A DNA stretch of 64,000 nucleotides from Salaquimonas pukyongi (GTDB lineage: Bacteria > Pseudomonadota > Alphaproteobacteria > Rhizobiales > Rhizobiaceae): contig NZ_CP019044.1 of NCBI RefSeq assembly GCF_001953055.1, forward strand, positions 310,001-374,000. Direction: 5' to 3'. The notes beneath the pieces are model-generated. The model was not told where the DNA came from. It saw only the letters and a list, made by a program, of their open reading frames with translations, and searched no databases. A program made the translations under genes and the position numbers. The stretch's first letter is position 1, and each line of letters starts with the position of its first letter. This document shows, one piece after another, positions 25,771-33,003 of this stretch.

Positions 25771-27069
25771 ATGAAAATAAAGTCGATGTTGCTGGCTGCT
25801 GCCGTAGCTGCCACGATGGGAGTGGGTCCGGCCATGGCCGAACTCGTCTTCCCGTCGCTGAGCTACCGCACTGGTCCTTATGCGCCGAACGGTATTCCGT
25901 TCGCCGATGGCTACGCCGATTATCTCACGCTGATCAACGAACGCGATGGCGGCGTTGGCGGCGTCAAGATCGATAACCCGGAATGCGAGACCGGCTACAA
26001 CACCGAGAAGGGTGTTGAATGCTATGAATCGACCAAGGGGATCGGTTCCGGCGCGCTGATCTATCAGCCGCTTTCGACCGGCATCACCTATCAGCTCATC
26101 CCCAAGGCGACCGCCGACGGCATTCCGGTCCATTCCATGGGCTATGGCCGTACGTCTGCCGCCAACGGCAAGGTGTTTGAGTGGATCTTCAACTATCCCG
26201 CAACCTACTGGGATGGTGCTTCCATTGCGGTCAAGCACATCATGGACCAGGAAGGCGGCGATATTTCCGGCAAGAAGATCACGCTGGTCTATCACAACTC
26301 CGCCTATGGCAAGGAGCCGATCCGTACCCTGGAAGAACTTTCCAAGAAACACGGCTTTACCTTCAACGCCATTCCGGTCGACCATCCCGGCCAGGAGCAG
26401 AAGTCACAGTGGCTTCAGATTCGCCGCGACCGTCCTGACTGGGTCCTGATGTGGGGCTGGGGTGTCATGAACCAGGTTGCCATTCAGGAAGCTGCCAATA
26501 TCCGCTTCCCGATGGATCACTTCATCGGCATCTGGTGGTCTGGCTCTGAAAACGACGTACTGCCTGCCGGCGACGGTGCCAATGGCTACAAGGCTCTGGC
26601 GCTTGCAAATCCGGGCATGGACTATCCGATCTATGAAGATCTGAAGAAGCACGTATACGATGCCGGCAAAGCGGCAGGCGACGGCTCCAACGCCGGAACG
26701 GTGCTCTACAATCGTGGCATGTATGCTGCCCTGCTTGCTGTTGAGGCAGCCAAAAAGGCGCAGGAAATCCACGGTACCGCGCAGATCACCGCTGCCCAGA
26801 TGCGTGACGGCATGGAAGCGCTCGAAATCACGGCCGATGGCATGGCTGCTCTTGGCCTGCCGGACTTCGGACCGGAATTCGCCGTGTCCTGCAGCAATCA
26901 TGGCGGTTCGGGCGTCGGCAAGGTTCAGCAGTGGGATGCTTCGGCCAAAACCTGGTCTGTCGTTACCGACTGGATTGCGGCCGACCGTGACGTGATCGAT
27001 CCGTTGATCGCCGAAGACTCCGAGGCATTCGCCAAGGAAAACAACATCACGCCGCGCGACTGCAACTAG
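25771..27069 (+). CDS. livK: Liv-type ABC transporter substrate-binding protein (LivK-like)
   Basis: The 432-residue secreted protein starts at 25771 after AGGAGG. A Sec signal (MKIKSMLLAAAVAATMGVGP, cleavage near AMA-EL) is followed by the Peripla_BP_6 fold (PYAPNGIPFADGYADYLTLI, RTSAANGKVFEWIFNYPATY, RRDRPDWVLMWGWGVMNQVA). Cys pairs (ECETGYNTEKGVEC and the late VSCSNHGG) are typical of this subgroup rather than of the Leu/Ile/Val-binding E. coli protein. Neighbouring CoA ligases on both sides suggest an aromatic or aliphatic carboxylate ligand. A strong hairpin follows the stop. Confidence 0.92.
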   Translation: MKIKSMLLAAAVAATMGVGPAMAELVFPSLSYRTGPYAPNGIPFADGYADYLTLINERDGGVGGVKIDNPECETGYNTEKGVECYESTKGIGSGALIYQPLSTGITYQLIPKATADGIPVHSMGYGRTSAANGKVFEWIFNYPATYWDGASIAVKHIMDQEGGDISGKKITLVYHNSAYGKEPIRTLEELSKKHGFTFNAIPVDHPGQEQKSQWLQIRRDRPDWVLMWGWGVMNQVAIQEAANIRFPMDHFIGIWWSGSENDVLPAGDGANGYKALALANPGMDYPIYEDLKKHVYDAGKAAGDGSNAGTVLYNRGMYAALLAVEAAKKAQEIHGTAQITAAQMRDGMEALEITADGMAALGLPDFGPEFAVSCSNHGGSGVGKVQQWDASAKTWSVVTDWIAADRDVIDPLIAEDSEAFAKENNITPRDCN

Positions 27070-27090
27070 GCTGCACGGATTTGAAAACAC

Positions 27091-27118
27091 GAGCACCGGC
27101 GGGCTGCCGCCGGTGCTC
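27091..27118 (+). terminator. Perfect 12-bp hairpin between livK and livF
   Basis: GAGCACCGGCGG pairs perfectly with CCGCCGGTGCTC around a GCTG loop, 21 bases after the livK stop. No T-run follows. Such hairpins after binding-protein genes usually protect the upstream message and give excess binding protein over the membrane subunits, with some readthrough into livF. That role is inferred. Confidence 0.6.
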
Positions 27119-27126
27119 ACCATCCG

Positions 27127-27155
27127 GCCCGGATTTTCGCCAGCCCGGATTTTCG
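27127..27155 (+). repeat. 13-bp tandem direct repeat upstream of livF
   Basis: GCCCGGATTTTCG occurs at 27127-27139 and again at 27143-27155, 3 bases apart (16-base period). It lies between the livK hairpin and the livF start. It could be a chance duplication or a protein-binding site; no function can be assigned. Confidence 0.6.
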
Positions 27156-27222
27156 ACCGGTGCAGCAGCAAACTGCCCCGCTCAAAAACCCGGCACCGTT
27201 GAGCCAACTGGAAAGAAACGTC

Positions 27223-28068
27223 ATGCTGAAAGAAACACCTGAAACCGACAAGAGCGCTGGTGCTGCAAAACCATTGCTCGAGATCAACAACATCGAGGTC
27301 ATCTACAACCATGTGATTCTCGTGTTGAAAGGCGTTTCGCTGTCGGTTCCCCAGGGCGGTATCGTTTCAATTCTCGGCGCAAACGGCGCCGGAAAAACCA
27401 CGACACTGAAGGCGGTTTCAAACCTGCTGCGCGCCGAGCGCGGCGAGGTCACCAAGGGCAATATCTTGTTCAAGGGTGAGGAAATCCAGGATCTGGCACC
27501 GGCAGACCTCGTCAAGCGCGGCTGCATCCAGGTGATGGAAGGCCGCCATTGCTTCGGCCATTTGTCGATTGAGGAGAACCTGCTGACCGGTGCCTACACG
27601 CGAACCGATGGCAGGGCCGCAATCGCCGATGACCTGGAAATGGTCTACCGCTATTTCCCGCGCCTCAAGGAGCGCCGCAAATCCCAGGCGGGCTATACGT
27701 CCGGCGGCGAACAGCAGATGTGCGCAATCGGCCGTGCACTGATGTCGCGTCCCACGACAATCCTTCTGGACGAACCTTCCATGGGGCTTGCACCACAGCT
27801 CGTCGAGGAGATTTTCGAGATCGTCAAGAATCTCAACGAAAACGAGGGCGTTTCCTTCCTGCTTGCCGAACAGAACACCAACATTGCCCTGAAATATGCC
27901 ACCTATGGCTATATTCTGGAATCGGGCCGCGTGGTCATGGATGGTGAAGCCAAGCAATTGCGCGAGAATGAGGATGTGAAGGAATTTTATCTCGGCGTTG
28001 GCGGCGAGGGCCGCAAATCCTTCCGGGACGTCAAACACTACAAGCGCCGCAAACGCTGGCTGGCATGA
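27223..28068 (+). CDS. livF: Liv-type ABC transporter ATP-binding protein (LivF)
   Basis: This is the second ATPase of the importer, 281 residues from ATG 27223 (a GTG at 27160 would add 21 Pro/Gln-rich residues that do not fit the family). Walker A is GANGAGKTTT, signature TSGGEQQMCAIGRAL, Walker B ILLDEPSMGLAP and the switch region LLAEQNTNIALKYA. The longer C-terminus (DVKEFYLGVGGEGRKSFRDV then a basic tail) is the form seen in ligase-linked clusters. It is separated from livK by the hairpin region. Confidence 0.92.
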   Translation: MLKETPETDKSAGAAKPLLEINNIEVIYNHVILVLKGVSLSVPQGGIVSILGANGAGKTTTLKAVSNLLRAERGEVTKGNILFKGEEIQDLAPADLVKRGCIQVMEGRHCFGHLSIEENLLTGAYTRTDGRAAIADDLEMVYRYFPRLKERRKSQAGYTSGGEQQMCAIGRALMSRPTTILLDEPSMGLAPQLVEEIFEIVKNLNENEGVSFLLAEQNTNIALKYATYGYILESGRVVMDGEAKQLRENEDVKEFYLGVGGEGRKSFRDVKHYKRRKRWLA

Positions 28069-28115
28069 TGCAGCACGCGTGATCGCGCCGGAACACTGTT
28101 GTCAAAGGGGCCTCC

Positions 28116-28706
28116 ATGGCGGATCAGCCGGGAAATGGGCCTGAAGCAGCCCGCAAAAGACCCAATGGCGCACACAACGGATCGGGCGGTGTGGTGGTCG
28201 CATTCCCCAATGCAGAATTAACCGGCGCAGAATTGATCGGCGAAGGCAATACGACGCAATTTCGTTATCATCGCGAGAGCTTTCGCCGCACGCTGGCCAT
28301 CGCCGCTGGACTGACCTTCGCCGTTTGTGGCCTGGTCTGGCTGCTGCTGGGCATTTTCGGCACGCGCCAGATGAACCTGCTGACACTTTTTACCGGTCTG
28401 ATCTTCTTCGCCTTCGTCTCTGCACGCATGCTGGCGCGCTATTTTCGTAACGAGACAATTCTTGCCGTACAGCCCACCGGCCTGTTCGATGCGCGCATTG
28501 CAGATGATGTCATGCCATGGGAATCGATCCGGGAACTGCTGCTGATACGCCGTGAACAGGAATACTCCCTGAAGATCGTTCTTTGGGGTAGCAAGGGGGG
28601 CGAAGGCCCGCAAACCCACGAGGTCAGCCTGACTGCGCTCGAAGGCGGTGCAGAGCCGGTACTGGAGGCGATCAGCGCCTATCGGCCGGTCAGGATGGAA
28701 CGGTAA
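28116..28706 (+). CDS. Membrane protein with PH-like C-terminal region, function unknown
   Basis: The 196-residue product is not assigned to a family I can name. A disordered N-terminus of about 35 residues precedes a soluble segment. Two adjacent hydrophobic helices lie near residues 62-85 and 88-107 (LAIAAGLTFAVCGLVWLLLG and LLTLFTGLIFFAFVSARMLA). The C-terminal part alternates strand and turn, with a Trp-Glu turn (VMPWESIRELLLIRREQEYS) reminiscent of bacterial PH-like membrane proteins. It lies 47 bases after livF and 8 bases before the metallopeptidase, so it is probably co-transcribed with the latter. Confidence 0.75.
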   Translation: MADQPGNGPEAARKRPNGAHNGSGGVVVAFPNAELTGAELIGEGNTTQFRYHRESFRRTLAIAAGLTFAVCGLVWLLLGIFGTRQMNLLTLFTGLIFFAFVSARMLARYFRNETILAVQPTGLFDARIADDVMPWESIRELLLIRREQEYSLKIVLWGSKGGEGPQTHEVSLTALEGGAEPVLEAISAYRPVRMER

Positions 28707-28714
28707 CGACAGCA

Positions 28715-29401
28715 ATGGGTGCACTGGTTGTCATTGGCGTCGTGTTGTTCGGAGCGGTGATCTTCCTGCCGCAATATTGGGTACAGCACGTCATCACAAA
28801 ACACGGCACCGACCGCGCCGATCTGCCCGGAACCGGTGGCGAACTGGCAGAACATCTTGCCGGTGAATTGCAGTTGACCGGTGTTGGTGTCGAGACCACT
28901 GAAAAAGGCGATCATTACGATCCGCAAACCCGTTCCGTGCGTCTTCTACGACAGCATCATGAGGGCAAATCGCTTGCCGCCGTTGCCATCGCAGCCCATG
29001 AAATCGGCCATGCCATCCAGCATCACCGCGGTGAGCGGCTGCTCGCCTTGCGGCAGCAACTGGCAAAGTTCGCCGCCGCCTCGGATGTGGTGGCCTCGAT
29101 CTTCTTTTTTGCAGCGCCCGTTCTCGGTGTGATAGTGCGCACGCCGCTGGCTTTTTTTGGTCTGGTTGCCTTCGGTGTCGCGCTCTTGTCGATCCGCGTG
29201 CTGGTTCACCTTGTCACGTTGCCGGTCGAATATGATGCCAGTTTCAACAAGGCCTTGCCCATCCTGGAACAGGGCGGTTATCTCAAGCCTGAAGACATGC
29301 CCGCTATACGCCAGGTCCTGAAGGCAGCCGCACTGACCTATGTTGCCGGTGCATTGGTCAGCCTGCTCGATCTCGCCCGCTGGGTACGCATCCTGCGATA
29401 A
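28715..29401 (+). CDS. YugP-type neutral zinc metallopeptidase
   Basis: The 228-residue membrane protein belongs to the YugP (Zn_peptidase_2) family. An N-terminal anchor (residues 2-20) is followed by the substrate-groove segment DHYDPQTRSVRLLRQHHEG, then the zinc motif AIAAHEIGHAIQHH (HExxH) at residues 93-97. Two further helices and VEYDASFNKALPILEQGG, which supplies the third metal ligand region, follow. Length and order match the family. Physiological substrates are unknown; a role in membrane-protein quality control is a common suggestion. Start ATG 28715 lies 8 bases after the preceding gene. Confidence 0.88.
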   Translation: MGALVVIGVVLFGAVIFLPQYWVQHVITKHGTDRADLPGTGGELAEHLAGELQLTGVGVETTEKGDHYDPQTRSVRLLRQHHEGKSLAAVAIAAHEIGHAIQHHRGERLLALRQQLAKFAAASDVVASIFFFAAPVLGVIVRTPLAFFGLVAFGVALLSIRVLVHLVTLPVEYDASFNKALPILEQGGYLKPEDMPAIRQVLKAAALTYVAGALVSLLDLARWVRILR

Positions 29402-29428
29402 ATCCGCTCAACCGCAAAGGACATATTG

Positions 29429-30673
29429 ATGACCAGATATTTCGACGATTTGGAAACACGGGATGCCAAGGCTCGTGAGCGGACACTGTTCCGCAAGCTG
29501 CCGCGTTTTCTTGCCGAAGTGAAGGAGACCTGTCCTGCCTGGAAAAAGCGGCTGAGGAAAGTCGATCCTGGCGCGATCAAAAATCGCAGCGCACTTGCCG
29601 GTCTGCCCGTGTTGCGAAAAACCGAGTTGATGGAAGCCCAGGCGAACAAGCCGCCGTTTGGCGGTTTCGCAAACCCCGCAATGGTGTCCGGCACCCGTTA
29701 CTTCATGTCGCCGGGCCCGATCTGGGAGCCGCAGCCGTCGGGGCTCGACCCCTGGCTTGGTGCACGCGCCTTTCATGCTGCAGGCATCAGCAAGGGCGAC
29801 TTGGTGCATTGTTCGCTTTCCTTTCACCTGACCCCTGGCGGCTTCATCCTCGATGCCGGCGCAAGGGCGGCGGGCGCCAATGTGTTTCCTGCCGGCAGCG
29901 GTGCAACCGAACAGCAGGTCGAGGCTGCAAGCGCCATCCGCCCCACCGCCTATGCCGGGACCCCGGATTATCTGAAAACCCTTCTCGACAAGGCGCAGGA
30001 GATGGGCAGGGACCTCTCCTCGATCAAAAGGGCAGTGGTTTCCGGCGGAGCGCTTTTCCCTTCCATGCGCGATGAATACCGTGAACGCGGGGTCAAGGTC
30101 CTGCAATGCTATGCCACCGCCGATCTTGGCGTCATCGCCTATGAAAGCAGCCACCGGGGAAAGCCCCTGCCGGGAATGCTGGTCAATGAAGACCTGATCG
30201 TGGAGATCGTCCGGCCAGGCACCGACGATCCGGTAGCCCCCGGTGAGGTGGGCGAACTTGTGGTGACCAATTTCAACCCGGCCTACCCGCTGATCCGTTT
30301 CGGTACCGGCGATCTTTCCGCCGTGCTGGACGAACCATCGCCCTGTGGGCGCACCAACATGCGCATCAAGGGCTGGATGGGCCGGGCTGACCAGCGCACC
30401 AAGGTCAAGGGCATGTTTGTCGATCCCAAACAGGTCGATGAGGTGGTCAAGAAATCAAAGGGAATTGCCAGTGCCCGTCTTGTCGTCGCCCGCGAAGGGG
30501 CTTCCGACGCGATGACGCTTCAGGTCGAACCTGCAGCCGGCGCAAGCATTGATGCCTCCGCCATCGCCAAGACCCTAACTGCCGTCACTAAACTGAAAGG
30601 CAAGGTCGAAGTGGTTGGCACCCTGCCAAACGATGGCAAGGTGATTGACGATACCCGCGACTATTCCAAGTGA
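29429..30673 (+). CDS. Phenylacetate-CoA ligase family protein (PaaK-like)
   Basis: The 414-residue adenylate-forming enzyme belongs to the short PaaK-like group found next to Liv-type importers. Seen are RYFMSPGPIWEPQPSG where classical PaaK has the SSGTTG loop, SLSFHLTPGGFILDAGARAA, RPTAYAGTPDYLKTLL and the C-terminal GRADQRTKVKGMFVDPKQVD. It is shorter than classical PaaK (about 430-440 residues), and its P-loop is degenerate, so activity should not be assumed. It starts at ATG 29429, three bases after a TTG, with AAAGGA upstream. It is the second CoA-ligase-type gene flanking this importer, supporting an organic-acid uptake-and-activation role. Confidence 0.85.
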   Translation: MTRYFDDLETRDAKARERTLFRKLPRFLAEVKETCPAWKKRLRKVDPGAIKNRSALAGLPVLRKTELMEAQANKPPFGGFANPAMVSGTRYFMSPGPIWEPQPSGLDPWLGARAFHAAGISKGDLVHCSLSFHLTPGGFILDAGARAAGANVFPAGSGATEQQVEAASAIRPTAYAGTPDYLKTLLDKAQEMGRDLSSIKRAVVSGGALFPSMRDEYRERGVKVLQCYATADLGVIAYESSHRGKPLPGMLVNEDLIVEIVRPGTDDPVAPGEVGELVVTNFNPAYPLIRFGTGDLSAVLDEPSPCGRTNMRIKGWMGRADQRTKVKGMFVDPKQVDEVVKKSKGIASARLVVAREGASDAMTLQVEPAAGASIDASAIAKTLTAVTKLKGKVEVVGTLPNDGKVIDDTRDYSK

Positions 30674-30683
30674 GGGTGGCGCC

Positions 30684-31538
30684 ATGAGGACAAGTGAACA
30701 TGCTCCGCCGGATGATGCCGGTAAACGCCGTGCCGTTGAGCCGGTCATCTGCTATCCGCCGGAAAATCTGCCGCTTAGGCAGATCGGCTGGTACAAGGCT
30801 CTGCGTAAGGAAGCTGAAGCGATCGATGAAGCCGTCGCGCAACCCCGCGATGCGGTGACATTCGAAGTGCCTGCCGGACATTTCTTCCGCATTTCCTGTC
30901 CACAAGGGTCACAGGTCGGCGATCTCAATTTGTGGAATTCGGAGAATCTTGACGAACGCTTCTTCAGCGGCAAGACCCGGGCACTGCACGGCACCCATGT
31001 TACCACTGGCGACCGGCTGTGGAGCAATCTGCCATTCATGCGGCCCATGGCCACCATTACCCACGATACCCTGGACTGGTATGGTTTTGATGAGTTCGGC
31101 GGCGGGGTGCACGATGTCATCGGCACGCGGTGCGATCCCTATACCCACAATCTGCTGAGCGGTGGCGGGGAGTATCACCACTGTTGCCATTCCAACCTGA
31201 CCCGCGCCCTTTCAAGGAAGACCGGCCTGCCGGTAAAGCAGGCCGAACTGCATGTGCACGATGTTCTCAATGTTTTCATGTGCACCGGATTTACCCGCGA
31301 TACCGGCCAGTATTTCATGAAAGCCAGTCCGGCGCGGCGGGGGGACTACATCGAGTTCTTTGCTGAAATCCATCTTCTCGGCGCATTGTCCGCATGTCCG
31401 GGAGGCGATTGCGGTGCAAGCCATTCCAGCGAAGCGGCGCAATGCCACCCATTGCTGGTGGAAGTCCTGAAACCGCGTGATCTCGGTGACTGGACCCCGC
31501 CGCCGCTCAATGGCTATTCGCGAAGGCATGGCATGTAG
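30684..31538 (+). CDS. DUF1989 (urea carboxylase-associated) family protein
   Basis: The 284-residue cytoplasmic protein fits DUF1989. VPAGHFFRISCPQGSQVGDL is followed by NLWNSENLDERFFSGKTRAL and GTHVTTGDRLWSNLPFMRPM. The Cys/His-rich segments HHCCHSN and the C-terminal ACPGGD.CG likely bind metal. Family members accompany urea or guanidine carboxylases or amino-acid catabolic genes, and their reaction is not established. Start at ATG 30684 after GAGG, 10 bases beyond the PaaK-like stop, so probably co-transcribed with it. The convergent cysteine hydrolase lies 61 bases downstream. Confidence 0.85.
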   Translation: MRTSEHAPPDDAGKRRAVEPVICYPPENLPLRQIGWYKALRKEAEAIDEAVAQPRDAVTFEVPAGHFFRISCPQGSQVGDLNLWNSENLDERFFSGKTRALHGTHVTTGDRLWSNLPFMRPMATITHDTLDWYGFDEFGGGVHDVIGTRCDPYTHNLLSGGGEYHHCCHSNLTRALSRKTGLPVKQAELHVHDVLNVFMCTGFTRDTGQYFMKASPARRGDYIEFFAEIHLLGALSACPGGDCGASHSSEAAQCHPLLVEVLKPRDLGDWTPPPLNGYSRRHGM

Positions 31539-31599
31539 GTGCATCGGACTACCGGCATGCCGGCAATATCAAATCCGGCTTGCTGCGATGGTTTGATAC

Positions 31600-32238
31600 T
31601 CAGCGGGCGGTGCCGGTCTCATTTCCCTGTACGCGCTCAAGATGCGGCGCATCGCCATCAAACAGCGCCAGCGCTTCGGCAGTTGTTATCGCCGTGCAGA
31701 ATTCGCCATGCATGGAGGCCAGCGCCATGTTGTGGACGAGGTCGCCATCATAGAGCGTGCCGTCCAAACCTTTGCGGGGCATGGTCGCGCAGGCGTCGTG
31801 CACCAGATAGGTGTCAAAGCCCATATTGCCGGCCATGCGCACCGTCGTCTCCACACAGAAATTGGTGAAGAAGCCGGCGACGACCAGCCGCAGAATGCCG
31901 GCGCGGCGAAGATCAAGTTCCAGCGAAGTTCCGATAAATCCACTATTGGAACTTTTCGAAACCTGAATATCCCGTGGTGCGATCTCAAGGCCGGCAATCT
32001 GCTGGCCACTTTCCTTCGACAATTTCAACGGCGAATTGGGCTCAATGGAGTCATGGCGGGTAAAGGCAACCGTCATGCCTTGTACCCGTGCCCTGTCAAG
32101 CAAGGCACGGATATTGTCTTTTGATGCCGGGTTGTTGAGCGTATCGCCCTTGCCTGTGCCGTAATAGGCGCCGTCATCAACCCCCTTCTGAACATCGATC
32201 AGAAGCAGCGCAGTATGTTCATCAAATTGGCGGATCAT
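31600..32238 (-). CDS. Isochorismatase-family cysteine hydrolase
   Basis: The 212-residue hydrolase has the family triad: Asp in ALLLIDVQKG, Lys in the NSGFIGTSLELDLRR region, and nucleophile Cys in VVAGFFTNFCVETTVRMAGN (cis-peptide loop just before it). Members hydrolyse small amides or vinyl ethers such as nicotinamide, biuret, ureidoacrylate or isochorismate. The residues visible do not single out one substrate. It ends 25 bases before the Lrp regulator's reverse frame and may be in one unit with it (regulator first, hydrolase second). Confidence 0.87.
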   Translation of the reverse strand: MIRQFDEHTALLLIDVQKGVDDGAYYGTGKGDTLNNPASKDNIRALLDRARVQGMTVAFTRHDSIEPNSPLKLSKESGQQIAGLEIAPRDIQVSKSSNSGFIGTSLELDLRRAGILRLVVAGFFTNFCVETTVRMAGNMGFDTYLVHDACATMPRKGLDGTLYDGDLVHNMALASMHGEFCTAITTAEALALFDGDAPHLERVQGNETGTAR

Positions 32239-32263
32239 GTATTTTTCCCAGGCAGATCAGGGT

Positions 32264-32725
32264 TCAGATCAACACCGGATCAAGCCCCTTCTTTTCAACC
32301 ACCGTTTCCATTACCGCATAACTGTGGGTGGAGGCGACCCCCGGCAATGCGCCGATGTGATCGCCGAGCACTTTGCGGTAGTGCGCCATGTCGCGGGTGC
32401 GCACCTTGAGAAGATAATCGAAATCGCCTGCAATCATGTGACAGCTTTCAATTTCCGGAATGCGCCTTGCCGCTGCGTTGAACCGGTCGAGCACATCGGT
32501 GGTGGTGCGCTCGAGCGCCACCTGAACAAAGGCAATATGGGGATAGCCTAGTTCCATCACATCGAGCTCTGCATGGTAACCCTTGATCAGCCCTTCCTTT
32601 TCCAGCCGCCGCATGCGCTCCGTACAGGGCGTTTTTGAAAGGCCGACGGTTTCCGAAAGTTCCGTTACCGAGATGCGGCCTCTTGTCTGCAGGGTTTTGA
32701 GAATATTCCGGTCAATCCGGTCCAT
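32264..32725 (-). CDS. putR: Lrp/AsnC-family regulator, PutR-like
   Basis: The 153-residue regulator has an N-terminal winged helix (MDRIDRNILKTLQTRGRISV, TELSETVGLSKTPCTERMRR) and a C-terminal RAM ligand-binding domain (AGDFDYLLKVRTRDMAHYRK). It is divergent from putA, 278 bases away. In Agrobacterium and relatives, PutR occupies this position and activates putA in response to proline. The identification rests on family plus position, not on a unique motif. Confidence 0.85.
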   Translation of the reverse strand: MDRIDRNILKTLQTRGRISVTELSETVGLSKTPCTERMRRLEKEGLIKGYHAELDVMELGYPHIAFVQVALERTTTDVLDRFNAAARRIPEIESCHMIAGDFDYLLKVRTRDMAHYRKVLGDHIGALPGVASTHSYAVMETVVEKKGLDPVLI

Positions 32726-33003
32726 GGTGCTTCCGCCCCTTGTCTGGAAATTTGTCAGTGTATAGTGAAATAACCTGAGAAAAATTAAAAATACAGGAAA
32801 AAAGAATACATGTGCGTGCTATCATAGGGTAATTGAAGTTTGCTTGGGCGGTCTGTCCTCTCCGCCACGTGGAGGACAGGCGGGCTGCAATACATCCCGG
32901 ATCGTTTGACGGTTCATCGCAAACGGGACGACGGTCTGGTTCCATGATTTTGTCTAGGCCCCAAGCTTTCAAGAAAGCTGAATTGCTCCAGGGAGAATGG
33001 GCC
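32726..33003 (+). promoter_or_regulatory. putR-putA divergent control region
   Basis: The gap is markedly AT-rich around 32755-32835 compared with its surroundings (e.g. AAAATTAAAAATACAGGAAA), as expected for a divergent promoter recognised by an Lrp-type activator. The end towards putA is less AT-rich and is open in the putA frame as far as 32833. AGGGAG lies 8 bases before ATG 33004. An alternative ATG at 32944 would lengthen PutA by 20 residues. Confidence 0.45.

Noticed and set aside
24613-26385. 590-residue leftward frame over livM and livK
   Set aside because: It is antisense to two well-supported transporter genes, and its His/Gln/Asp-rich translation matches no family.
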